A stretch of DNA of 64,000 nt from assembly GCF_029227915.1 (NCBI RefSeq), contig NC_079877.1, positions 16,540,851 through 16,604,850 on the forward strand, given 5' to 3'. This document shows positions 11,923 through 22,836 of the stretch, piece after piece. Positions within the stretch are counted from its first letter, which is position 1. Each line of letters begins with the position of its first letter. A program made the position numbers and the translations under genes. Below the pieces are notes generated by a model. The model ran no database searches, was not told where the DNA came from, and was given only the letters and a program-made list of their open reading frames with translations. This DNA comes from Hydractinia symbiolongicarpus (lineage: Eukaryota; Cnidaria; Hydrozoa; Anthoathecata; Hydractiniidae).

Positions 11923-14900
11923 ATGGCTTCCCAAGAAAGCTCAAGTAACGAAAATGCTAACCAGCCTTCAAAAACAACACCGAAAGATGCTCTTGTAATG
12001 GCAGCAATTTTAAAAGAAATGGGTGTTACGGAATTTGAACCACGAGTTATAAATCAAATGGCTGAATTTGCATACCGTAGGTTTAGATGTTTAAACTTTT
12101 ATCAACCCGCAGTCATAAAAACAAAACAACAGTCAGCTAAAAAGATATACAACCATTGGCAAGATTGTTTAGATAGATAGATAAATGTGCATATTATACA
12201 TGGCTAGTCTCACAAATACCGAGGGATCTACCCTGTCTATTATTTCCTGGAGGGGCATTCTTGCGGTCGGAATGTTCTCCATTGCTATACAATGGGGTAC
12301 ACAGTGAACTTTTCATGGTCAAACCTTCACAGTAGCAACCTTAATTAAACAGAATTTACAAGCAAAGCGGCGTCAAAATGTCGCAAAATGGCAAAAATTA
12401 AGCAGTATCTAAAACATATTAAAGATTTGACTAAAAAAAAAAAGAATTCCTTGAAAAATCCAGTATTGTAGTTATGAAGGTTTCACCTTAAAAACATTAT
12501 GATTATGACATTTGTACACCATTTCATAATGGCTGCTTAACCTGAATACTGGCCCGTGATTGGTTCAACCAGTGTTATGACGTGAATCCGACGGCAAGAA
12601 TGGCTTAGATGGAGAGTCCTAGAGTATTTAATGCTCATTTTGAGCTATGCGACCCAATTAGGGCCCGTGTTCTACTAGACAACTCCCGGCAGCATCCAAC
12701 GCCCCACACAGTGTGCCATCTCCCCAATTTCCCTCACATGGCTTGGGTTAACCCGCGGCTGTTATTTTTCACAAATATATTTTAGGATTTATTTACAGTC
12801 ATTGTTTACAGAAAGAAGGGAAAATTAGTCTCACAAGAATTCACTGGTGTGGCAATTTCATGCTGCCATGTTTTAGTAACTAAGATAATTTTACGTGACC
12901 AACATCAATAGTGTGATACGGGTCCGACCTCGTCCCTGGAAATTTCCGTAGAAATTAATTCCTTTAGGGTGTACTCCTGTGCTACTGACAGTTTACGGGG
13001 CGGTGAAAAAGGGTCTCTTGCAGGGTCTTCAGGATGCAAACATAACATATTTTTGATGGTGGCCTATGTGGCCACTCGCCCATGTTGATTCGGGTGAAGA
13101 GGAATCAAACCCACAGGCTCCCGCACAGAGTACGAGAGCTATAACCACTAATCTATGACGCCATTAGGGTTTGTTATCTTTAATACTAGCTATACTCAAA
13201 ATAATTGCCCTCAGCCTTCCATATATATTGTTTATAATAAATCAATATGCTCTATTCAGATCCTAACATCTATGAATAAATTCTGTTGTTTAAATTTTGA
13301 GCAGTAAGCTCTTTGGCCATCTGCATGATGGCAGGAAAAAATATGGGTGCACTACGTGAAGCAAAGTTGCTTTCAGTCCATTTCTTCACATGAAGGAATT
13401 TTTAGGAGTATAAACGATAAAAAAATTAAAAAAGTACACAGATGGCTCAAAAAACGATGTATACTAGATAAATAACTAATATATAAACTAATATATAAAC
13501 TTTTTAAACTTCTTTCTCTTCATATATATACACTTTTAACTCTTTTCTCTTCAAGCACTTTCTTTCAACTGATTGCTGGCATGGTAAGAGAAATTGCATT
13601 TTGGGAATGTTTTGGGGAGTTCAGGATAGTGTGTGCTGTGTCAGGACAACCATTAATTTTATTTGAAAAGTTGCCCAAACTTGCCCTTATATATGCTGGC
13701 GTTGCAGAATATCGACACACTATAATTAAAAGGTATCAATCTACACTCAATGATAGTTTACAACCTTAAAGATGTTTCCGTGAGACAGGAAAAACCTCTA
13801 TGCATCAAATCCTAGCATTTTTTTTGCTGTTACACAAATGCCAGAGATTACCACTGAAAAGTAAATAAAAAACGTTACGCTGGAATTCATTTATAACCTA
13901 CATATTACTAGCCCACGGTCCTCTGGGTCCTCATAACATTTAAACCTTTATTGGCACGTTAACTTAGTCACAGTGGCCCAAAGTCATACATATTCTGCCA
14001 ATTAATCTAGAATGGAAGTGTTTCGTATTAGTGAAAAATTATGCTACTTATTTGTCATAGAAACATGCATCAAAATTAATAAAATCATAAATCGAATCAG
14101 TCAGATTAACTAGAGACGGGTGGGCAAAACATTAATATTAAAATATTTTTTGATTAAGCTGCAAAAAAGATAAGCCAAACATTTACTGAGGGTAACGACA
14201 GAGAAGTGCGCTAAACAGTATATAATTTATATATAATATAAATTATATATAATTAATATTTTTACAACTAATGCATAAGGATAATCTGTAAAGAAAAGTG
14301 CATAATACATTCTGGCAACTTAGCTTACTACATAATGTATTAGTTTTAACTATAAGCCACCCTTTAAACAACTCTCCAAAAAATTTAGGTGAGCGGAGCA
14401 TGCCAAAAACAGGCCTATCAATAAGGGGAGAGTGATTGCTCTTGCTCACCCAAAGACTCACCCAATTCTAAGAAATAAGAGACTACCTGAGTCATAAATT
14501 GCTCCCCTATTTCCAAAATTTTTGTCTGGCTAAGCAATATCAATTCATCTCACATGCAAATCAATGGTTATCTTTCTTATTATTTGCATTAAAAAAAACT
14601 AAAATATAGAAAAAAGGCAAGATAAAAAATATTTTGTATTGAAATAAGTGTTGATAAACTTATTCTATCTTTTCAGGTTGTTCACCCAATCTAAATTATT
14701 GTAGATTTGGGGGAGCGATTTATTGCTCAGGTGTTATTTTCTTATTGATAGCCTTGCAAAAAGAAATTGACTGATATCATAGTTGCTTGATTTACGTCTC
14801 TATTCCACGATGTGTTTTTTTCTAATATGAGATCCAAGGTAATTATTTCTAAAGCCTGTTTTATGATTACATTGGTTGCAAAACTTGCCAACTTGTCTCA

Positions 14901-16491
14901 GATGTAGCTAGTGCCTTTTTCTATTGCTCAAAATGCAATGTGACATTAGAAAAAATTGGTGAAGCAAATTAACAAAGAGGATCTTTGGAGTATACCAGAT
15001 GTGGTGATAAATCTTTTTAAAAATATATTTTCAGCCTGGCTAGTTTCATAATGATATAGGTTTGTTTTTTATTTAATGAATGGTAACAAAGATAACAATA
15101 GACAACAATACCCCCACCACACAAAAAGTCTCCTAACAGTGACATACTCCAGCAATGTTTAGGCTGACAGTTCTGTGAAGTACACATGTTTAGTACCAGT
15201 GAAATTTTTTACTGGATTGTCATTTTTTACAATACGAAAAGTTGCTGAAAACGCTGGTCTTTTAAATATTATATTTTCCCATTTTATTCTCACTTGTAAA
15301 AAACGTTAGACATCTTTAACTATTCTCTGGGCATGTGACTTTATAGACCAAATTTAATAACCACTGCACTGCATGAATCTATGGCCAATGTCGAGCCCAT
15401 GTATGTAACCCAACAGACCCTGGAATCAAGGTTTGGTATGGGAATTAATCCAAAAGAAGACATTTCATTGACTTTTTAGTATCTTTCCTAAATTTAGAAA
15501 AAAAATAATTAAAACAGTATAATTTTATTACTGTGTAAAAATCAATGGCAAGTGCTAGAAAAAAATACCTTATATACAGGCTACATTTGTGCTGCAATGG
15601 CTGCAAAGTTTACATTGTATTGTCAGTGTAAGCTTCATTGTCTGTGAACTATAAATTATATAGTCGCTCCATTACTGTTACTGCAGTACACCCAGTCACG
15701 TTTAAACCACAAGTTTTTATAGCTGTTCTGCTTCATTATATCAGGTAGATTTGGGGCTTGAAAAAGTAAATGTAAAATGAAGAAATGACCCTTCATTAGG
15801 ATTTTTGATTCTGATGAAAAAGAGCAAATTATGGAGCTACACATTTATAACCGCCTTTCCGTATGCCAGCTGTAATTTAAAGTCCAATTTTTATTATATA
15901 AACACAGGAACTTAGAGAGAGAATTAAAAATATAATATATATATAATATAATATATATTATATATTCTATATATATATTTATATATATATATTTATATAT
16001 ATATATTTAATGATGTTGCTAACAAATTCAATTTTCGGACTTTTGTCATAACCAAGGGCTGCTGTCTTTTTAAAGGAGTCTAGATTCTGTTTAAAATTTA
16101 CAATAAGATACCATTAATTTTTGTTTTTACAAATTTTGAAGTTATTGACTCAAAAAATAATTTTGGATTAACTTCCCCTTTAAAACAAAGGTTACATCAT
16201 CATCGTCATCATCATCACTTGTTTACCATGACTTTTTCCCATTTAAGTGGGTTGCACAGAAAAATCATATAACATATTCCTTTCCTTTACGTGCAGGTTA
16301 CATTACTGATGTGGTCGAAGATGCTCGAGTGTATTCCTTTCATGCAAATCGAAAAAATGTTAATATAGATGATATTAAACTGGCTGTTTCACAGAAACTT
16401 GATCATTCGTTCACTTCCCCTCCTCCGAGAGAGGTAAATTATTAAAGTTTATTTTAGCACTGTTTTATGTTCTAAATTGAAAATTTATGTA

Positions 16492-16578
<87 letters not shown>

Positions 16579-19500
16579 TTTATAAATTTGCTAGGAAATA
16601 TTTTTTTGAATGACTTGAAAATACCTTTTTATTTTAAGGGTTTTTTAAAGCTAAAGTTAAGCTAGAGTGGTAATACTTTAAGCTGATTTTTCACTAAGCA
16701 GACCAAAAACTCTGAAAGCAGAGCAGACATTATTATAGTAACAATAGCTGCCCTGCTTTCTACATGTCGCTTTTAATTCCAGTTGTAAAAAGTGTATTTG
16801 CAACATCGAAAGAGCGGTTGAGAGGCCTGAGTAGGAAACTTTTACTGTTCTGGCACTGTACGACAGCACATGGTAAATTATTGCCTGCAAAAAAGCATTG
16901 GTTTAAAATTACTGCTACCATTGTATTCCTAATCCGTTCCTGAAAACATCTGCAACAATATGATATTTGTTATTTCTTTTTAGTTTCTGCTTGATATTGC
17001 ACGGAGTAAGAATTCATTACCATTGCCACTTATAGCAGACCGCAGTGGAATTCGTTTGCCTCCAGAAAGATATTGTCTTACCTCCAACAATTACAAGACT
17101 AAATCATCCAGAAAAGTGAGTATCCACTGCTACATATGCCCAATTTTATATTTAATGTAAGAAATAAATGTAGAGAAAAAAATTTGAATTAATGTTTGTG
17201 AATTACCTTGTATCCATATGATTTAAATACCACATTCTTTAAACAACATTTAACCAATATTCTTCAAATTTTTAATCTTTTATTTTGCATTTTATCTTTC
17301 TTAAGGTCTTTCAATTTTTTCAGATTTTAGCGTCAAATTATTAAAGAGTGGTCCGGTTTTAAAAATACTCTTTTTTCAGTTAACAAATAATCATCTTGGT
17401 GCTTGGTGGTTATGCTAAATTGTATATTTTGTAAACTTCCAAGTTTTTCCCCTGGATTATTAAAAGAATATTCTTCAGCCAATTTCAGTCCATAAAATGG
17501 TTCTATTCTGATAGCTTTTTAATTTTCAAGATAATTACATATATTTTTTTAGAAGAAACTTAACTTTTGACCTGATGTTTGAGTTGATAAGAAATAGCCT
17601 TCAATTTGATAAGAAAGCAGTTTACAGGTTCCTTCGGTTCCCAATCAGGAAAAAAGGGGCTGTTCTACATGGAGGATAAATGTGTATAAATGATCGTGAT
17701 CAAAAACAATTAAAGACCGTTAATAGATTTTTCGAAACCGCAGCTTAAACTCTTCTTACCCAATATTGTTGTTAAGTTTATACTAAAGTTGCTTAGAAAT
17801 TTTGTATATTTGACTAAAATTTGCTCATTAAGTGATTGCTTAAAAAATGTGTGTTTTCGGAAGAGATCACTTTTTGCAAAAATAATTCGTTGATTTATTG
17901 TCATGCACAATAGTTTTTAGACTTTTTAGATATTATATTTAAAATATTAAACAAGAAATAAAAACAAAAAACTGACGTGGTATTTGCTTGTGTAAAGGTC
18001 TTTTTTGGAACCTTGAGTACATTTTAATGTTAATTTGAACATCATTTTTGTAGGGTAATCCAGCAAACCAAAGAAAGCAAAGTGCTTCCACTTCAAGTGA
18101 GTATTTTCAACAAAAAATGATTTGCTTTGTTTAATGTTTTCTGTAGCTTGTCATATTAATTAAAAAAATTCTAAATGTAATTTAGACAAAACAAAGATCT
18201 CGTCAGTACCAGGAAATATAGCAACGCAAAAAATGCAGCATCAAACACAGCAACTACAACAACAACAGCAACACCAGTTGCAACTACAGCAACAACAACA
18301 ACAACAACAACACCAGATGCAACTACAGCAACAACAACAACAACAACACCAGATGCAACTACAGCAACAACAACAACAACACCAGATGCAACTACAACAA
18401 CAACAACAAATGCAGCAGCAGTCTCAAGTGTGTACACTAATGCTTTTACTCTTTTTATATGACCCTATTTTCATATCCGTTTTTCTTACGCAAAATACAG
18501 ATGCAAAACGAGATCCGCTATGAGAAATTAATTTTGTCACATTGTTTACTTGTGCTATTTGCAAAATTAGTTTGTCATACAATCTAATTATTAGCATTTG
18601 GTAATAATACGGGATAATAGTATGTATCTGCCAGATACATACTATTATATGGTTGGTTTATTATTCTTGGTGTTAAATTAGCTAAGTAAACTGGCTTTGA
18701 ATATGAACAGCGCTAGATGACTTTATTCCAAACAAACGTGAAATATATTTTTAATAATTTTTATGTTATTCTTTTTGTTTTTTCTGAGTGCGTATTTCGC
18801 AGAATAAAAACGGAAATGGAAACAGATTATTGAAAGCATGCTTGAATATACGTCGGCATAGAATTTTAAACCAAAACCGTTCCCTCTATTCGCGAAAACC
18901 GCAATGCATCGCGGTAGTTGTATTCAAGAAATATTTCCTCGAAGCTTATTATTTTCCCAAAGTTGTCTTCATTAAGCGGCGGCTAATTATTATGGTGATA
19001 AATAATCTCCGTAAGCTATTTTCACATTTGCGGTCCATTTCGCAGTTTCGCAATTATCTCAATAATGGCAGGCTATTATCCATATGTAAAAATTGTATTT
19101 CGAGCCAGTTGAGAGGGAAAAAGCTTTTTGTACGAAGCAGATATGTCTAACTTAATCGATTTCAATTCAAGTATTGATCTTTTCATAACATCTGAAAACT
19201 TGGATCCTAGCTTTTCTCAAAGCTCTAGCGTGGGTCCAAGACCAGTTTTCAAAAAAATACAAAACTCTGGTGAAGATGAAACACTTGAAGAAGATATCAC
19301 AAATACTGTCAAAGACTGGAGCACTGATCTGTCACATCTTCACATCATCACATGAGCGAATTTATAAGTAGTAAGTGAAAGTTAAGAGACTTTGTTTTTT
19401 TGCTAAATGTTATGTCGCTGCCTCAATGAAAAAAGAAAAATATACTGTGTACATGCATCTATGTCAAGAAACTGGTGATGTATTTTATGGAAAATGTAGT

Positions 19501-21891
19501 TGCAAAGCTGGTAGCGGAGGCTGCTGTAAACACGTTGCAGCTGCATTATATCAGTTAGTTGATTATAGAACACTTGGTGTAAAAAGCGTGCCTGATGACA
19601 AAACATGCACTAGCGTTCTTCAAAAATGGCATGTTCCAGGTGAATCAGCAAATGTAGACCAATAAAATTTTCAGAATTGACATTTGCCAAAGCTGACATA
19701 AACAAAGACGCCAAGAACAGTCGTAAGAGACCACTAGTTACTGGGAATAGATATTTTTGTGCCACACCACTGTTCGCACACACGCCGAAATAAAAAATAA
19801 AAAAATTAAGTGAAAGTTTGTTATCAACTGGAAAAGGTGTTATATTTGGAACTTTATTGAAGGGAAATGATTACAAACCATGTAATTTTTTTGACACATC
19901 TGTAAAGCAGTATATTGCCAACAAAGTTCTTACATAGAAAGAAAATAAACGTCCAATACATGCAGTTCTTGAAAAAATTGCTGTAAATAATATGGATATC
20001 AGTAAATTAGATGATAAACAACAAAAATTTGTTACTGAGCATTTGTTAGTTGATGAGGAAAGGATAATACAAATTAAACTGTCCGCCATAACTGAGTCAC
20101 CATTCTGTAGCAAGTTATATATACCACTGTTCTTAGTTTTTTTTTTATCTGAAAATCGAACAGCATACAAATCAGATACAGACGTTACTGCTCCATTTGG
20201 TGCTATCCCGACTAGTCCTTTTGCGGGGTTATGATGTTTATACCTGGAGAATGTAGCAGACTGGCTACGATAAGATGTCGGCATTTCGATAAAAATTTCA
20301 GTGCAATCTAAAATAACACGCGTACTTGGATATTCTTTTTTGAAACAGTTCGGCATTTATCTTGTATGTTTTTTTTAGTAGCCCAAATAGTGAGCATTCT
20401 GAATTGAGAGTGCAAAAAGTCTATCCATGTTATAATTTTTTTACTGATGTGACTAGTTGACATATTGCACCTGATTGCTAAATCTTCCAGCGGGAAAGCA
20501 AATCTTAGAAAGAATTCCTCTACTGAATTGAGTGTTCTACTTCGTCCTCTTTTGTTTATTTCTTTTGATGTTTTACTTTCCATATTTGTGTTTCACCCCC
20601 AGTAAACTAGTTTACTAGCTGCTGGTTCTAAGTAGTCCGATATTATTTTGAATATATCATATGATTCTAATCGAGTGTAAAATTTGAAGTGTGCTTCATT
20701 ATGTTTGAATCTGTCAATTGTAAACTTTGTATTTTGAATATTTTTTTCTAAATTTTCAATTATTGTTTTAAACTCATTTTTCTTGCGGTTAAAGTCTACC
20801 CTAAATTTTTTTAGTTCTTCTGTTAACTGAGCTACTGTAGTTTCAAGCTCTTCTTCCAATGACGGCTGTTTTTCTATTTAACATGTAGCTTTATCAGGAC
20901 GTATAGCAGATAAAAGAATGCGATCCCTTCCAGAACTATTCATCGTTTTTCTAGATTTCCACTCTGTAGGTTTTATAGTCTTCGGAACTATCGTTGGAAC
21001 ATTGTTCGTATAATTTTTTTTACCTCCTATGAAGTGTTCTGAACAGACTCGATGTGATGTAGATGGGACAAATGATTGTCGACTGATTTTATGTAGCCAT
21101 TTTTGTCTCAATACAGTATCTTTTGGAATAACATAAAAAAACAAGTTAGGATTTCTTTTTGAGTTGTTATAGCAATGGGGTACACAGCAGTTATTCCACC
21201 TGTCCTCTTCGAAATATTTGTTGTACTTGAAAACTCCGATGAAGAATTTGACGTCAGATCAATGGATTCATTGACGTTGTTATAGTTTTCAGAAAAACTG
21301 TTTGTTGATGTAGAATTTAAAAAGTTTTCTTCCATTCTTTATCTTTGTAAGCTAGCTAGCTAATTTGTTTATCTTGAATACAAATACCATAATGCATTGC
21401 GGTTTACTCGAATAAAAAGAAGCGGACATATTCTCAAGGTACTGCAGAAGTATTGACCAGGCTGGAAATTTAATGGATACAAATTCATATTTTTTGCAAG
21501 TCAAATTACCTTAAGGGAAGAAACTTTTGCAGAACTTTTTTTTCGGAATCAATTTTTGCAGATTTTGCCCAAATCCGAAAAAATTAATTCCTCAAAATAT
21601 TGCATTTTTCGGTCACTTATCCGCAAAAATAATTCCGCACAAATTTCTTCCGCAAATAGATTCCCTTGAGGTACAGAAAGTATCTTTAAATTTTTGCTCG
21701 TTCGTCGTAAAAAAAGAGAGCAAATTAGTCCATTTAGCATGTCAAATTTTTTTATTGCTTAGATTCCTCGCATGCAAATACCGCGGATGGATCAGCACCA
21801 ACAACTTCAACAACAAAATCGCCCGCAACAATCTTTATTTCCTGCAATGTTGAAACGTAAACATGAAGGAGACGATGATTATGATACTTGA
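11923..21891 (+). CDS. TAF9: TFIID/SAGA subunit TAF9
   Basis: TAF9 is a histone-fold subunit of the TFIID and SAGA transcription complexes in the nucleus, pairing with TAF6. Exons 11923-12076, 16297-16433, 16984-17115, 18054-18096, 18186-18427 and 21763-21891 join in phase to 278 codons plus stop. Exon 1 holds [20 protein letters not shown] and [14 protein letters not shown] of the histone fold. Exon 2 continues it ([33 protein letters not shown]), and exon 3 has [17 protein letters not shown] and RLPPERYCL. Exon 5 encodes a long Gln/His/Met/Leu tract (CAA-rich), and exon 6 ends in [12 protein letters not shown], like the acidic end of animal TAF9. The frame is open upstream to an ATG at 11791; I prefer 11923 because the family starts close to the histone fold. 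Introns carry SINEs, a MITE, an ATT microsatellite and an ISL2EU-like element. Confidence 0.95.
12650..12775. repeat. SINE body fragment
   Basis: This segment contains CACAGTGTGCCATCTCCCC, AATTTCCCTCACATGGCTTG and GGTTAACCC. It shares the second and third parts with the SINE at 11230-11420 and all of it, diverged, with 58160-58275. No tRNA-like head is visible next to it. Confidence 0.65.
12900..13165 (-). mobile_element. tRNA-derived SINE, second type
   Basis: On the - strand the head starts near 13165 with GGCGTCATAGATTAGTGG, holding an A-box-like TAGATTAGTGG (13145-13155). A B-box GGTTTGATTCC follows (13101-13111). The body runs leftward through AGGGTCTTCAGG-type sequence to about 12900. 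Head and body differ from the SINE at 11230-11420. The missing 3' CCA structure and the body argue against a functional tRNA gene. Confidence 0.7.
14410..14756. mobile_element. 347-bp MITE, copy 1
   Basis: The left end is CAGGCCTATCAATAAGGGGA; the right end is CTTATTGATAGCCTTG. An exact 6-bp direct repeat CAAAAA flanks it (14404-14409 and 14757-14762). Subterminal ATTGCTC motifs mirror each other. The second copy is at 48434-48793. No coding capacity. Confidence 0.88.
16491..16578. repeat. (ATT)n microsatellite
   Basis: About 29 uninterrupted ATT units in TAF9 intron 2, starting 57 bp after the exon 2 donor. Confidence 0.97.
19143..20090 (+). pseudogene. SWIM zinc-finger gene of the ISL2EU-like element (truncated)
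   Basis: The reading starts [18 protein letters not shown], then shifts frame near 19345 and continues with [15 protein letters not shown] and [19 protein letters not shown]. The SWIM motif is CSC, nine residues, then KH in [18 protein letters not shown]. After it come [12 protein letters not shown] and, past a stop at 19661, a block ending [16 protein letters not shown] last fragment (about 19930-20090) reads [18 protein letters not shown]. In relatives this precedes the YqaJ nuclease domain, which is absent here. At least one frameshift and two stops make it non-functional. Confidence 0.75.
20090..21335 (-). pseudogene. THAP/DDE transposase of the ISL2EU-like element (truncated)
   Basis: Read on the -: a Ser/Asn-rich leader, then a THAP domain, found by shifting frame near 21195, with [35 protein letters not shown] and VPTIVP. 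Next come a coiled-coil stretch ([20 protein letters not shown]), [20 protein letters not shown], an in-frame TGA near 20600, a helix-turn-helix-like region ([19 protein letters not shown]), a frameshift near 20345, and the DDE core [40 protein letters not shown] and GDSVMAD. Homology stops at about 20090, just at the second catalytic region. It is dead by stop, frameshift and loss of the C-terminal half. Confidence 0.85.
21507..21673. mobile_element. Small MITE next to TAF9 exon 6
   Basis: Ends TACCTTAAGGGAA and TTCCCTTGAGGTA form an inverted pair around about 167 bp rich in AATT and GCAAA motifs. It ends 89 bp before the last TAF9 exon. Confidence 0.6.
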
Positions 21892-22836
21892 GCACGTCAA
21901 TCCGTAAACAACGAGAACCGAGAAAAATATGGCTGATGAGCTCGTCGATACACGCGCACATTTAGCATGATTTCCAGTTGTAAACAAATGATAATGGTCT
22001 TACCTGGGCTAAATAAGCTTTTGAAAACGTTTGTAAATATATGTAAGTAATAAAAAACTTCGTCCGTTACACAATTTTGCAAAGTTGTTTTTTAGATGTT
22101 GTACTTTAAAGTCAGAAAGTTTCGCGGTTTTTTCCCGCGAAATATTTCAATAAATTTTCAAGGCCGTTCCCCGAGCGACCAAGTTTTTCATCGACAGAGG
22201 GGCAACAATCAGCGTCCAACTAGCCATTGAGCACTACAGACGCTCTCTTTTAGTACAAGGGGGTATGGAAATCACGTGTAAAGTAACTGCTTCTATCCCT
22301 GGATTCTGTCTTTATTTTTACTCTCTCCCCGAAAGTTTTTCAGCGTGAAATATCTGAAATTAGGCCATCCGCGAATGGTTTTTTCCGCCAAATATCTAAA
22401 AAAGGCCACACTTCTTTCAATCCGCGAAACTTTCTTCCCGCGAAAGTTTCTGACCTTAAAGTATTCTTTGCTGTCTGCGCGCCAAACATTTAAAAAAAAG
22501 ACATCCAGGTATACTTTCAACGATATTTTATGAAGTTAGCAAAAGCATGTATTTTTGCAAAAGATATCTGGAAGAATTTTTAGTTTGACTTAATTTTCAC
22601 AAATTTGACTAAATACCTTTGACAATTTGTACCGTTCCGGTATGCTGGAAAATGTAGATGTAAGAAACAAATTACACAACCGAGGAATGATGTTTAAATA
22701 CAATTTCTAAGCCATGTTTGTGTTTATGTAATGGTGCTCCGATGTTTCACGAGTATAAATAAAATCACTTTAGTTCGAAACGGAGAAAACAGTATAAAAA
22801 TTAACTTATGTCTAACGTGTAAATAATTTAATAATC
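21892..22836. other. Region between the TAF9 and PUDP 3' ends
   Basis: The two genes are convergent here. The stretch has possible polyadenylation signals (AATAAA-like near 22047 and 22757). Repeated CGCGAAA/TTTCGCG words between 22120 and 22450 look like another small repeat family. No convincing gene. Confidence 0.5.

Larger units (their letters stand above)
12077..16296. other. TAF9 intron 1
   Basis: A 4.2-kb intron. It contains a SINE-related segment, a tRNA-derived SINE and a 347-bp MITE (listed separately). From about 15930 to 16010 there is a run of ATAT-rich low-complexity DNA. No other coding sequence was convincing. Confidence 0.7.
18888..21413. mobile_element. ISL2EU-like DNA transposon, internally deleted
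   Basis: Terminal inverted repeats of about 41 bp: the left (18888-18928) contains ACCGCAATGCAT and TTGTATTCAAG, and the right (21373-21413) carries the same motifs inverted with few changes. Similarity weakens outward, so true ends may lie a few bases further. Inside are two convergent gene remnants: a SWIM-domain gene on + and a THAP/DDE transposase gene on -. A THAP-transposase paired with a YqaJ-nuclease gene is characteristic of ISL2EU (IS4EU) elements. The element sits in TAF9 intron 5. Confidence 0.8.

Noticed and set aside
16165-16190. AACTTCCCCTTTAA, like a Kolobok end
   Set aside because: Only one end of about 12 bp is present; the candidate partner at 16066 matches poorly, so a solo element could not be supported.
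16477-16665. Open frame of poly-Ile
   Set aside because: Translation of the (ATT)n microsatellite in an intron.
18171-18437. Long Val/Ala-rich frame on the - strand
   Set aside because: It is the antisense of the CAA-rich Gln tract of TAF9 exon 5.
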